A stretch of DNA of 64,000 bases from Cyrtodaria siliqua (Eukaryota; Mollusca; Bivalvia; Adapedonta; Hiatellidae): contig JAWPHD010010312.1 of the NCBI GenBank assembly GCA_037043455.1, positions 30,968-94,967 of the forward strand. The letters are read 5' to 3'. This document shows, piece by piece, positions 31,973 to 44,330 of this stretch. Position 1 is the stretch's first letter. Each line of letters begins with the position of its first letter. The position numbers were made by a program, and so were the translations under genes. A model generated the notes under the pieces. The model had not been told where the DNA came from and did not search any database. It saw only the letters and a program-made list of their open reading frames with translations.

Positions 31973-32572
31973 TTATATCGTATGGGTCATGTTTATTTTC
32001 ACAGTTGAAGAAAGATTTATATATGACATAATCTCGGATATATCTGCATATTCATCATATTCTGGCTTGTAACCCAATACAATGAATTCAAGCTTAGCCA
32101 TGTCTCTCTGAAATCCACATTGATTAAAAACTAGTTGTATTTTGTTCCAAAAAACTTGAAGAGTTGGACACTCTATAAAAAAATGATTATAAGTGTCTAT
32201 TGAGTCACAGTGTTTGCACATAGGGGTATCCACTATCTTCCACGTACAAAGAAGTTCTCAAGTCGGTAGAATTCTGTGTATTAGTTTGAACCTAAATTGT
32301 GCGAGCCTTTTGTCTTCAAGTTTGTGAATAGTTGTATATATTTTTCCCCAATTTATTTCAGTTTTATTAAACATCTGCTTCTAAGTATTGTGCATTATTG
32401 GTTTAATAAATACTTGATCAATTAGATTTTTATAGATATATTTCCCTTTAATATGTTCTATAAACACTTTTTCCATGTTGTGTGTGTAGATATATGGTTT
32501 AAGGACTGTTTTTACTTCTGTAGATATTGATTCATTACTTTCAACTATGCTTTTCCATCTTTTGGGTATAGC
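31973..32572 (-). pseudogene. LINE reverse-transcriptase C-terminal fragment
   Basis: On the minus strand, from about 32572, the translation reads KRWKSIVESN, then KTVLKPYIYTHNMEK, KINWGKIYTTIHKLE-like and LAQFRFKLIHRILPT, and finally CKHCDSIDTYNHFFIECP followed by FWNKI. The Cys-x2-Cys ... His ... Cys pattern is the zinc-binding module at the C-terminus of many non-LTR retrotransposon reverse transcriptases. In-frame stops after MHNT and after ILPT show decay. The polymerase part and endonuclease are missing. Its upstream edge meets the RT fragment at 32574 head to head. Confidence 0.8.
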
Positions 32573-32573
32573 T

Positions 32574-33392
32574 TGTTGGTATTCCTATGGGTACTAACTG
32601 TGCGCCACTTGTTGCAGATTTGTTTTTGTACTGCTATGGAAGTGATTTTATGTTGAGTTTGTCACATGCTAGCTAGGGTGAAATTATTGATGCCTTTAAT
32701 AATACTTCTCGGTATCTTGATGACATACTCAATATTGATAATCCGTTCTTTGCTCATATGGTTACTAACATTTATCCACCAGAGCTCACGTTGAATAAAG
32801 CCAACAGTTCGGATACAGTAGCAGCATTTCTCGATCTTCATCTCTCGATTTCAAAGGATTGTATTCATAATAAAATCTATGATAAGAGAGATGATTTCAA
32901 TTTTGATATCGTTAACTATCCACACCTGGATGGAGATGTACCTCGTGCTACCACATACGGGGTGTATATCTCCCTGCTCATTCGATATCCTATAGCGTGT
33001 AATGATGTTATAGACTTTAATGATCGAAATCAAGTTATTACAAGTAAACTTCTTCAGCAGGGTTTTCGTTATCACAAACTACGTAGATCTTTTTCTAAAT
33101 TCGTAACGAGGGTCTGCTGGAAAAGTACAACACCAACCTTAAAACACTTCTGCGACTAGGCATATCACAGCCCTCATTTTATGGAGATGTGTTCTATAAA
33201 CGTCTAAAGTTAAAGGGGTCTGACGGGTTTCCTGACCGCTTTGCAAATTTAATCAGGAAGTTCGCCAGAAAAAGATATAACCCTTTGGTTTTGCAGAGCA
33301 CTGCATGTTTAGTGATTGACCCCTCTACAGTCAGTTATTACGCTTCACTTTTCACTTGTCCGATGACTGGACTACCTCTTCGGACTCTATGA
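32574..33392 (+). pseudogene. Penelope-like reverse transcriptase fragment
   Basis: Begins mid-domain at LVGIPMGTNCAPLVADLFLY (RT motif with PMGT), then SRYLDDILNIDNPFF with the catalytic YLDD at 32713-32724, AAFLDLHLSIS, IYDKRDDFNFDIVNYP, DGDVPRATTYGVYIS and QGFRYHKLRRSFSKF. A TAG at 32674 and a frameshift near 33110 break it. The shifted frame continues LEKYNTNLKTLLRLGISQ, FYGDVFYKRLKLKG and stops at 33392. The N-terminal part is absent and no GIY-YIG domain follows. IPMGTNCAP with this C-terminal layout points to Penelope-like elements, though family placement needs a tree. Once made cDNA from its own RNA; inactive now. Confidence 0.8.
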
Positions 33393-33838
33393 TTGCACCT
33401 ACTGAAACCCCAAGTAAGGGATGTGGGTGCATGAGCTTTCGTCCCTTGGGTTAGCCGGTCTTACCCTAGATTGGTTTTCTCTTTAGCTGCAACTACTATG
33501 GTTGTTCAGTACGATTCTGGATACATCCTGAGATGTTTATTATTTTGTATGTGTTTCTTTAGTTAGTTTCTCTGGATGTGGACTTTATTGTTAGAGAATT
33601 CCTTTTGATGGGACGTAGTTTTGTTTACACTGTCTTGTCTATTTGGGCGCTGAAGATAGGATAATAGCAAGGATTGTGCGCATATAAAATCGATTCAAGC
33701 TAACCAGTAGGCTTTATTGCCTACTGACCGTCCCAAGTCGGTAACCCTGTCTTCAACACCACGTTCGGACGTTCGGACGTTCACCACCACGTTCGGACGT
33801 TAGGACGCTCTGGTTTCTATAGGACCCTATATCTCATT
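33393..33838 (+). repeat. 3' tail of the Penelope-like fragment and GTTCGGAC repeats
   Basis: Non-coding sequence following the RT frame, e.g. GCTGAAGATAGGATAATAGC, ending with CCACGTTCGGACGTTCGGAC units (33765-33810). The element boundary lies near 33838, where homology between units 2 and 3 starts. Confidence 0.5.
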
Positions 33839-34699
33839 TTTGCTCACCTGCAAACGCGTATTTGATCAATAATGATCATTTAAAGGTATAACATTTGATG
33901 TGCTATTTGTTGTTGTAGTCTTTTCTCCGAAAGGAAATATATAATGAAGCCATATACCATTCGATTTAACAGCAGCAAATTATACATACAATATATAAGG
34001 GAAATTCCCGAGTTCGTTTTTTTTCCTTTAGTATATAATAATCATAATTATCTCCGTAAGTACAAAACACTATGTACACATATCGCTACGTAAAGCTTCG
34101 CTATTATATTTATATTGTAATGTATCTTTTAATATTTACATTCACTTGATACTTTCTGTTGAAAAGAAATAGAGTCTAATTTCGAATAAACTTCATTTTT
34201 TGGTAGGCGGACCTAACTGTGCACATAAGTCGAAAACGGCTATTCCTCAGTCTGAACATACGGTAGTTATGTGCACGATAGTTTTGATCATTATCAACCT
34301 CCAAAAGTACGTTATTATTGGTACTATGACAACAGGAAATAATGTAAATATAAGAATTGATTCTCAAATTAAAGCCGTTCATGCTTTTTTGAAGGCCGGA
34401 AGTGAATAATAAAAAAATTACCAAAAAGCGTTAACGCGCTTCATGAAATTTGCAATTCACTACCGGCATTAAAAAACGCATAAACGCCGAAAATGTGCAA
34501 ATCAGTTCTGAAATAAAACCCACTGTAAACTTAAGTATTCAACGTTTTAGCATGGCATTTTAAAAAAACTGACCAATCAACAAGCCATAAAATTACACAT
34601 CTCTGCATTTTGTTAGGTGATATATTCGGTGTTTGTACTTGACGCTCAGCTGACTGTAATCCTGTATAAAACAGCATTCAATAAAATTCCATTATCTTT

Positions 34700-34975
34700 A
34701 TTTCGCTCGTCGGGGCATTTAATTGTATTAGATACTGGGGCCATATCCCGTACGACATGGGGAAGAAATATACTCCATGTCCACCGCCATATGCATGCCA
34801 TCTTCGAGGTGGTTAACATTTTGTACTATTGATATTTTGAATATTGAGTTCTGCTCAACCCGGGGCTATAGGGCGTGAGCGGTAGCTAGCATATTTCACT
34901 ATCGTTCATGAACAGTCTCAATCAAACCGAGACTGCAATATTTCGTATATGTCGTGTTCGGCCGTTTCCAAAGGT
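34700..34975 (+). repeat. CTCAACCCGGGGCTA repeat, copy 1
   Basis: Runs from CATGGGGAAGAAATA to GGCCGTTTCCAAAGGTCC. Two stem-loops: GAGCGGTAG with CTA.CG.TC around TAGCATATTTCA, and CAGTCTC/GAGACTG around AATCAAACC. Copies: 47495-47695, 55800-56100 and 56385-56690. A structured, non-coding dispersed repeat. Confidence 0.75.
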
Positions 34976-35332
34976 CCACTCTCATACTCTTTTAAGTTAA
35001 AATTACACATTTCTGCATTTCGTTAGGTGACATATTCGTGTTTGTACTTGACGCTCAACTGACTGTAATCCTGTATAAAAAACACATTGGTAGTGATACT
35101 TATATTAAAAGCTTTAGAGTGTATAGTTAAGTATCTTCTTTTAGTGTTGCATGATTTCAGAACACACACTTGTGAGACGACTAAGGATAAAGTCCGAGAA
35201 AAACCCTGTGTATTCACCTACTGAATATCTCAACATTTAAAAAACAAAGTGTAGCAAAATGCCTTGATGATCAGTGAATATACAGTAAAGGATATTCCCT
35301 GCTTCATTTGTTTTGTCATTATTGCTATTTAG

Positions 35333-35496
35333 GTTCTAAAAATATACAAAGTGTAAGTACCCTGATATTACACGGAAAGGTTGGTGAATTGAATTTTGAA
35401 GAAATGGACGTTTGTGTTCACGATGGGAGTATGCAAGTGGTGTTTGGGGCTCTTCCCACAAGCATGTTTAATACATTTAAAATGCATTTTATATAA
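35333..35496 (+). pseudogene. Relic terminal exon, copy 2
   Basis: Follows TTGCTATTTAG. Open to TAA at 35494-35496, with FEEMDVCVHDGS, VVFG and FNTFKMHFI kept and about ten residue changes from copy 1, nearly all non-synonymous. Confidence 0.35.
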
Positions 35497-36641
35497 GCCT
35501 TTAGTTTGCGAGAAAAATGACTATATAGGTGTTATAATATTATCGAATGTACTTAAATACAGTCACTCAGTACATTTGAAAACGCAACATTTTTGATTTT
35601 CGATTTTTTTCAATCCGTTATATTTTTAATCAAATCAAGATTGTATGAAATTATTCTGTTAATGATAAGTCTACGCAAAAGTCTCGCTCAAGTCCCTTTG
35701 TCCCAAAGGTTAACATGCAGCGATAAACAGTTGAATAAGATTTGCCCTACTTCGTTCAATTAAAACACATTTTAGACGGTTCTAGGCCCAGTCTTTATGT
35801 TTTATCTCGTTGTAAATGGAGGAACTTGCATCGTGATTCCAGTTTGGTTGCCATATAACCCACTTGTATATATGTGATTAAAACCCAATTCAATTTATGA
35901 ATGGTACACATTGATTTCATTGTACTGTGTTGCCTCGGTATTTGTGTGGCCGACATATAGACGATATATTACCTTGGAACTAATATAGGATGTGTTTCAG
36001 CAAGAAATGAAGAACCTTGTATGTTCACGAGAGCTTTTTAAATTAGCAAAAGTAAAAAAACAATTTGTGTTTCCAACCTTCGTGATTTATTTGTTAATCT
36101 ATTTCCATACAAATACCAGAATTTAAAAAAACAACAGGAGTTTGTAATTATTAAAATACGATAGTTCCACTATCATTCTGTGACTAACTCACACAGCTTT
36201 ATAACAATGTAATTTCACTTATTAAACACAGTATTGTTTGCACTATATATTTATGTGTGTGTGTGTGTGTGTGTTGTCAGCTAAATGTCTCATTGGTATA
36301 CGGCTCTCTATATATTTACGCTCACTATGATCAGTAAGCTGAGAGATGTAGTTTCTAAATATCTCAACATTGCTCGAAAACAAAGTTTTCTTTAGGCCTT
36401 CAAAATAATACCATGTTTCCTGTAAATGTGGTAGGTATCTAGATGGGTGATTGTTATTATTATTTTTAAATATACTATTTTACTCTTAAACGGATTTATT
36501 TTAAATCAAGATCATGCCTAAGAACATTGCAAGGTTGCTCCACCACTAAAAGTGATTGGTGAATACAAAACAATATTGGGCCTGATATAAAATAGCTAAT
36601 TGGTCGGGTTACAGGAAACGCAGCATATTTTTATTTAGGCC

Positions 36642-37870
36642 TTATAAACCACCCTCAAGGTTGGTTTTAACTATGTTTTCTTTTGATGCATCTTCGCTTG
36701 TTATAAAATCGACCACCTCGTCAATGATACGACGCATTGGAACGAGACCGTCTACTGGACCGTAAGCCTCAAAGTACTTAGTATCCAACAGATCATTTGC
36801 ATGACCGTAGGCCTTCAAGAAGATATGAGCCTCTTCCTCGGAGATTGACTTGTCCTTGTTTATATCAATGACGTCAGCGAGCATAGCAACATATTTTGCC
36901 ACCTGACTGTGGAATTTCTTCCTATCAGTCGTAAAGTCTTTATTACAGGCAGTTACAAACTCTGATTCCGTCATTTCGCCAATTTTCCCTCGGAAAATAA
37001 AGTCAGTCCACCATCTTTCCAAGTTGTTTTGAACTTCTTTTTTCCTTTCATCGTCTAGATGATTCAACTCTGCGAACTTCCTCCTGAAAAACAAGCAAAT
37101 AACCAAACGAAATAAATATCAAAATCCGCAATGGATATTTTTTAATATTATTTCTTGCTATTTACGATGTAATTCCATAAACTCTAATTGATATTGACAT
37201 TTTTAGATTCCTATATATACCGGCGTTTAATGACAACGCACCCAATAACTCCATGATTATGCTGTAGGATTATTTGCAAACCATTTAGAATAATACTTTT
37301 GAATCAATATTTTTTAATGTTTAAGCATTGAATCTTGATACTTAACTTGTCTTACATGTTTAGTGGTAGGCTTTTATTAAAAGCGGTAAAAGCAGTTATT
37401 TACCTTTCCATTTATCATGGTTTACTATGGATAATCATAAAAATAAATCTGTTCCACTAAATGTCTAGCTGCATTAATATGTCTCAGAATTAGTTTTCAT
37501 TTGGTTTTACTGGCCTTTATATTTTATTATATTATTACTGATAATAAATTTCCATTGAAGCGATTATTACTATCAGAACATATACACTAAACTAAATTAA
37601 TTATACAGAGGCCTATGGAACGACAAACACGACTTTGATGGTCATTTTCCATTATGATGTGATCACTTTCCATACACTAAACTAAATTAAATATACAGAG
37701 GCCGGCGACAAAATCTAAAAGTTTCGTCATACAGTGAAAATTAAGACATTAGCATGACAGAACACCTACCTTGATTCCGCAACATCTGCCACGGAGAGTA
37801 CACCGTCGTGGTTCACATCCAGGGCCTTGTGCCAGAGCTTCCACTTGGACACCAAGAACTCGTTTGCCAT
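36642..37870 (-). CDS. Sarcoplasmic calcium-binding protein, paralog 2 (two exons)
   Basis: Same structure as SCP1: exon 1 is 37870-37770 (101 bp) and exon 2 is 37083-36642 (442 bp), with a 686-bp GT-AG intron at the same split Arg codon; 180 residues. EF-hand 1 loop DVNHDGVLSVAD and EF-hand 3 loop DINKDKSISEEE are intact; the second and fourth sites are degenerate. Distinctive changes from SCP1: Met27Val and Glu31Ala in exon 1, a run YVAMLADVID in place of YVDMFFDVID just before loop 3, and Trp157Val near the fourth hand. These alter helix packing rather than calcium ligands. The intron carries an ~86-bp insertion with a repeated ACACTAAACTAAATTA. AATAAA follows the stop within about 12 bases. 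Promoter region conserved with SCP1. Confidence 0.93.
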
Positions 37871-37944
37871 TATGAAGAGCACTACAATACTGTAACAAAG
37901 TTGTTGAATGGTGAACTGTTTATGAAGCAATGCACCGTTTAGCA

Positions 37945-37962
37945 ATACTTAAATAGTATCCT
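37945..37962 (-). promoter_or_regulatory. Candidate TATA-type core promoter of SCP2
   Basis: ACTATTTAAG on the minus strand about 80 bases before the ATG, identical in place and sequence to SCP1. Confidence 0.4.
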
Positions 37963-38109
37963 GGCACACCTAATTTACTACATATTAATTATTAACACAC
38001 CTTTCTTATGAACCTACTTTGGATAACCTCGTTGTAATCTATGAATCGAGTCCTATATTCACCTCAGGCCTTGAACTTTAAGGACCTGATCGTAGAGGTT
38101 CATGGGAAT

Positions 38110-39940
38110 TTTAATTATTAGATTGAACATTTACATATGCGTAGTAGCCAAAATGCAAAGGGGTGGATCCCTCGTGGATATGTTCCTCAACAAAATGTAA
38201 ACAGAACCCCAAATAGATATTTTGTTTTCTGAATGGCGACCAGGCATTGGAGTTTGTACAAATATTGAAAACGCTTCTTCGTTTTTGTTGAAATTCAAAA
38301 CACAGGTTGCGTGAATAAAACAATAGATTTGTTCAACTATAATTCTCTGGACAAAAATACAAATTAGTTTAATAAATCAGTATTGTACTCTTTTTCAAAC
38401 AAATATTAGAACACAATTATATTTGGCAAAACGTGTTTAAAAATATTACAAATGAAAATGCACAAATTTGTTTTTTTAATACATTACGTGTTTTTATATG
38501 TGGCACAAATATACCGGAAGACATTCGTGTGGATATATTTCATGTATTCTACAGGTGTAAGTGCAATTTTAGAAAATATTTTAAAGTTTTGAAAAATATA
38601 TTTTGAATTTTAGATTATAATAAAATACCGGTTACGTTGAATTATTGTATATACATGTATCTCTGTTTGTATTAGATTGAAGACAATATTGTCACACTTC
38701 ATTTTAATTTGTTTACAATGTTACTCCAATCAGTGAAGTAAGTAACAGTTATAGGACATGAAAGACGGCGACAATGACCGATAACAGGGAATCAATAAGG
38801 GTAGTTTGTACGATTATCGACACGAAAATGAGAAAAATGGACTTATAGAAATCACAGCACTCTAACACAATGGCACCGCAGATCCGCACTATACCACAAA
38901 TAAAGAGCAAATAAACTGTATACGGAAAAGGACAATACAAAACACAAAGAGTGGTGAATGAAGGGTTAATGTCCCACTTGCTGAAAAGGTTTACTTGTAA
39001 TAACTTGATTTCGATAACTGAATTCCGGAATATCGTTACATGCCACAGCAAAACGAATTAGCTACATGTAGGAGATGAAATAAAACGCATGCTATTGCAC
39101 GAGGTACTTCCCCATCTAAATGTGGATAGTAAAAACTGTCAAAGTCGAAATCGAGATTTGTCATACAAAACGATCCTCGTTGGTGCACTGTTATCAGTTT
39201 GTATCGACAGAGGGAATGTCCTCTAACTCTTTAATCGCATTTTATTTGCTTGTTCTTTTTTCCCTGACTTCTTTTCCATTTAGAGCCTCTTTCAAACAAA
39301 GTTCATGAACTTTGAAAGAGAGTGGGTAAACAAGCTTGCAAAAAGAGTCCTCTTTCGCGAATAAATACAGTACCAACTTTCAAGGCACGGCAAAGTGTTG
39401 CGTTACTAGCATTACGAGAACAGCATTTTTTAAAGAAAATGCCTCAAACATAGGATAAATATATCATTCCAGTAAGGTTGAAAGTAAAACATGTCGGTGT
39501 AAGCATTGTTTGCATGAGTATTTACGTGTCGCATAGAATACGATAGAAACGACTCTAAAAATGTTCCATTTCGTAAATGCATCTTCGCGCACCAGAATTT
39601 AAACCTTAACCAGCTACATATTTATAATGGTCTGTTCTATCTTTGAATTCAGACCATTCCATTTATGTGACAAAGTGGTATTAAGGGGAAAATGATTGAT
39701 CGGCAGACGGACATTGTAAACCCTGATCAACCTGCGAGTGACTCGCAGGCTGATCTGGGTTTACAATGGACGTGAAGGATATTATAGTCGTGCTTAGAGG
39801 GTTAAGGGTAAAAAAATGTACCATCTTTAGATGATTTATGTATACCTCATACCAGCTCCTCTTTTGATAAACTTTTTTAACAAAGATAGTATGAAAGTGA
39901 TCATGACCAAGAAGCTTACGAAGTTTATAAATCACATTAC
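38110..39940. other. Unit-2-only interval upstream of SCP2
   Basis: Replaces the ~140 bp (with the 28S fragment) found at 5100-5240 in unit 1. AT-rich; no gene supported on either strand. Contains a 57-bp palindrome near its end. Confidence 0.5.
39712..39768 (+). mobile_element. 57-bp palindrome
   Basis: CATTGTAAACCCTGATCAACC / GGCTGATCTGGGTTTACAATG-type arms around GCGAGTGACTCGC; near-perfect. A small fold-back element, unit 2 only. Confidence 0.75.
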
Positions 39941-40278
39941 CATAGAAGTTAAATCTTGTTTGATATGTTAGAATGCCTTAGTATACACTTAAGCGACGCA
40001 TGGTATAGTGAATCACAATTTTACAAAAAGTCTGCATTTTATAGCACTCATATTTACGTGTTATATGTATTACAATAATGAATTGATGGCGATGGATGAA
40101 AATATTGAATTACGCTTTACGTTTGTTTATTCACGTATTACATACATGCATTTACTTGTTTACCAGATGAAGCTAGACCTTAACTAACAACGTTATCACA
40201 CTACGCTGATAAGTGAGTGTCATCATACTTCATTTCAAAAACAATACTTGATATGACAAGGGCTTTATATATCAATAT

Positions 40279-41395
40279 CTAAATGAGAGGACGCGATTGA
40301 TATATAACTATTTGTAGAGGACGCGATTGATATATATCTACGTGTAGAGGACGCGATTTATATATAACTAGTTGTAGAGGACGCGATTGATATATAACTA
40401 GTTGTAGAGGACTAGATTTATATATAACTATTTGTAGAGAACGCGATTGATATATAATTATTTGTAGAGGACGCGAATGATATATAACTATTTGTAGAGG
40501 ACGCGATTGATATATAACTATTTTTAGAGGACGCGATTTATATATAATTATTTGTAGAGGACGGGATTTATATATAACCAATTGTCTCGATTGTAGAGGA
40601 CGAGATTTATACATAACTATTTGTAGAGGACGCGATTGATATATAACCATTTGTAGAGGATGCGATTGATATATAACTATTTGTAGAGGACGATATTTAT
40701 ATATAACTATTTGTAGAGGACGCGATTGATATATAACTATGTGTAGAGGACGCGATTGATATGTAACTATTTGTAGAGGACGCGATTTATATATAATTAT
40801 TTGTAGAGGACGGGATTTATATATAACTATTTGTAGGGGACGAGATTTATATATAACTATTTGTAGAGGACGCGATTGATATATAACTATTTGTAGAGGA
40901 CGGGATTTATATATAACTATTTGTAGAGGACGAGATTTATATATAACTATTTGTATAGGACGAGATTTATATATAACTATTTGTAGAGGACGCGATTGCT
41001 ATATAACTATTTGTAGAGGACGAGATTTATATATAACTATTTGTAGAGGACGGGATTTATATATAACTATTGGTAGAGGACGCGATTGATATATAACTAT
41101 TCGTAGAGGACGAGATTTATATATACATATTTGTAGAGGACGCGATTGATATATAACTATTTGTAGAGAACGCGATTGATATATAACTATTTGTAGAGGA
41201 CGAAATTTATATATAAGTATTTGTAGAGGACGCGAATGATATATAACTATTTGTAGAGGACGAGATTGATATATAACTATTTGTAGAGGACGCGATTGAT
41301 ATATAACTATTTGTAGAGAACGCGATTTATATATAGCTATTGGTTGAGGACGCGATTTATATATAACTATTTGTAGAGGACGAGATTTATAGATA
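40279..41395 (+). repeat. 30-bp minisatellite, ~37 units
   Basis: Unit TTTGTAGAGGACGCGATTTA plus TATATAACTA with variants (GCGATTGAT, GAGATTTAT, GGGATTTAT). The homologous locus in unit 1 has about five units, so the array expanded about sevenfold after duplication (or shrank there). The 123-codon minus-strand frame (SRPLQIVIYQ repeats) follows from the 30-bp period and is not a gene. Confidence 0.96.
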
Positions 41396-42340
41396 TAATT
41401 ATATGAGTAGTATCGCTAAATGCGCACATTTAATGATTACTGTAGCTGTAAATGCAAATTGTATTTACTAACGGGTCCTTTTGGATTATTGTGGTTTTAA
41501 AGTAACATACAACTTAAGCCGGTGCTAAAGAGGGTTAGAGGTTTTGCATTTTGTAATTTATTTTATGAATACACTCAATAAAACCGAGTCTGCTATTTAT
41601 GTTTGTTACTTCTAACGGACCCTATTTTCTGTGTATTCCATGTTGTGTTCATATTAAATACAGATAAGTGCGTGAGCATCTTGTTCATTTCATTTCATTT
41701 AAAAAAAAACTGCTCTTCATATTTTGATTTAAGTTAGTGAATTATGTTCAACTGAAAGATACACAAGTAACGGCGTAGTGATAAAGCATCTGCGTCACAT
41801 ACAGGAGGTCTTGGGTTCAATCACAAGAGGGGTCACACAAAGTACGTCATACAAATCAATTATGATATGAAATACATGTGCAAAAGTATACTTATAATTA
41901 TATCAATATACTATTTTAGAGTTATTATGTTATATGTTGTTTTGTCATAGTGTTAGGCCAAGGAAACAAAAATATTCTTATGTTTCCACTAAACCAAAAA
42001 ACAACACGAAAACGTCTAGCCCTTAACCCTGAAGTATTTTTATGGCAAAAATTAGCAAGCACAGTAGAATCAGGTGTTTTTCTCTATACAGCCCAAATAC
42101 TAATTTTTTGTAAACTATGAAACACATTTCTTATAAACGTAATCTTATTTCTTTTAGACTAGCTGATGGCAGAAAAGTTGTAAAAGATTACATGCATAAT
42201 GAGCTTTCAGAAAAGTAGAGTCTACACAATAAGGGCTCACATCATTAGCTTACAGTCTAATTTAATTCAAACTGTATTTGGCTACTGCGTCCTTAGTTGC
42301 AACTTCAAATTGTTTTCTGAAATTGTTCTTGAATTCTTTC
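41396..42340. other. Shared intergenic sequence of unit 2
   Basis: Aligns with 5766-6610. Contains the second tRNA-like SINE head at 41755-41840 (A-box-like TAGTGATAAAG, B box GGTTCAATC). No gene. Confidence 0.55.
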
Positions 42341-42359
42341 TATGGGATATAAATCGTTG

Positions 42360-42700
42360 CTATGTGAATTCTTTGTACAAGTGTGTGCTATAATCTAGTC
42401 TGGGCAAATAAGTCACTGTATGAGTTGCCATATAGGACGCTTATAAACACTATTTGCTACACTACTCTGCTAAATGTGAGTTATTGTTGAATTGTATCTA
42501 TGTGTATTATCTGTTGCTATGGTAACTCTTTGTACAAGTGTGTGCTATAATCTAGTCTGGGCAAATAAGTCATTGTATGAGTTGCCATATAGGACGCTTA
42601 TAAACACTATTTCCTACACTACTCTACTAAATGTGAGTTATTGTTTAATTGTTTCTATATGTATTATCTGTTGCTATGGTAATTGTTTGTAAACTTGTTT
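42360..42700 (+). repeat. 157-bp tandem repeat, 2+ units
   Basis: CTATG(T/G)(G/T)AA..TCTTTGTACAAG starts at 42360, 42517 and (partly) 42674. Unit 1 at the homologous place repeats with a 54-bp period. Confidence 0.85.
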
Positions 42701-44330
42701 GATCTGTTTCCAAAAAATGTATTATGCACTGTATAATGCTTATTAGATAGTTGTTTAATGTTCAGTATGTCAGTATGATTAATATTGATAACTGTTTGGA
42801 TGTATCGAGATAAAATACAATTGAACAACAAATAATCAGTTCTAGTTAAGTCTAACGGTTGATGACATTGCCTCTTAATTAATTATTAATTGTTTATGTT
42901 GTTGTTGTTTTCATACAGCAGTCATCTACGAATGACATCTAGATGTTTAAATATATTTATCACATACTTGGCTTCTAGGAGTGTAATAAAGCCATGACTT
43001 ATTTATCGTAATACAGATGCAAATGAGGACCGAATCACTGTGTTTGCGTACATAAAAACATTTTTCCCATTTGTTTGCATCATACGACACGTTCAGACAC
43101 CTTAATTATTGATCATTATTTGAAATTTTACTTTATAAATTCCGTAATTTGGTTTGAGGCATTATTTGCTGGCGAACGCGTTACAGTAGCGTTGCATAGC
43201 TGACGTCATGAAAACTACAAAACGACGTCATGGTTTCTCTTAAAAATCAAGGTAAATCAAGTGGGACGCAGGGGAAGCTTTTCTCTAGGATATACCGCAT
43301 AACCATCTTTTAAATTACCAGTGTTTTAACACGAAGTAGTCCCAATTTGTACTCTCGTGCTACAGTTGTCTTTTAAAAAACGCTAGTTCAATCCAATATT
43401 GAATGTTAAAACAACGATATCAAAATCTAAAGTCAGTTTATAGGTTAAACATCACCCTAGGATTCGTTTTGACCACTGTTGGCATATATAATATAGTCTA
43501 AATCGCAATTCAAATGTGAAGATCAAACATGTTGAGTTTTTATAGCTCCAAAATTACCGATTTCTCAAAACGGTCTCAACAAATGTGTAGTAACCAATTT
43601 GGCTTTAATTAACAGGAATGATAGATCAGTACCTCTTCTACCCTTCTTGGAATTTTTCGGCAAAATTCAAGCTACTCAAAATTTTAGACCATTTCGAAAT
43701 ATGGTCACTCATTTTTGTCACTGAAAACACTCATTTACAAAATTGCAAAACAACAACAGAAACGTAAACCATGAATATTTTCTACTCCCGGACATAGAGT
43801 CTAGTTATTTTCTGTCCCAAATAAAAATATGTCAGTAAATCTGACGCTTTCAAGCACTTTTCTGCCTTTCTTTTAGCATATTTACTAGTCGGCTGTTGTG
43901 TTGACTTAGATAATTGCAAGGAAATAATTAACAATTCCAGGATTTAATGAGCAAAACGACAGACCTGTTCATCTGTTAACTATTGTTATGGCTGAATGAC
44001 AAATACAAATACTTGTAGAACAGCTGTGACCAAGATTGATCAAGGTCATGACTCACCAGTACAACATCATGTCACGTTCGCCTGGATTAGGCTAGTGACA
44101 CTGACATCCTTGGTGATTAGACGTAAACAAAATACAGGTTTGTACTCTTTACTGAACCTTAAATGTTATTTTCCCTGCAAGTTCATGATGATCATGTTTA
44201 TCAATGTAATAGAGTGCTTGGGCGTATAGCTATACCGTTTTCAATGGGTACGCAATAGTTACATGCTAAGCCGCTGGAGTGCTCCGTTAGCTAAAATTAA
44301 AATATAGCATTGGTATATGTTAATGTTTTC
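42700..44330. other. Shared intergenic sequence of unit 2
   Basis: Aligns with 6900-7715 and 8695-9480; the junction at 43493 is the empty site of the dimeric hairpin element. Nothing else recognised. Confidence 0.55.

Larger units (their letters stand above)
27890..33838. other. Unit-1-only 6-kb insertion or unit-3 deletion interval
   Basis: At 54750-54760 the partner joins the left flank (CATCCTAAGTTT) directly to GCTCACCTGCAAAC, which here appears only at 33840. The interval holds simple repeats, a fold-back element, and LINE and Penelope-like fragments. Stretches 28510-29420, 29525-29885 and 30200-31960 show no gene or repeat I can name. Confidence 0.6.
33840..36641. repeat. Start of SCP unit 2 (aligns with 54757-58129 and 1770-3747)
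   Basis: Collinear with unit 3 from GCTCACCTGCAAAC onward. Contains the palindromic MITE (34375-34490), the CAACCCGGGGCTA repeat (34700-34975), the relic exon (35333-35496) and the GGTTCTAGGCCC repeat (35770-35925). Also a (TG)n run at 36252-36272. Confidence 0.8.

Noticed and set aside
40279..40650. 123-codon minus-strand frame of SRPLQIVIYQ repeats
   Set aside because: A direct result of the 30-bp minisatellite period; absent where the array is short.
40279..41395. CRISPR-like array of regular repeats
   Set aside because: Repeats are contiguous without unique spacers, and the genome is eukaryotic.
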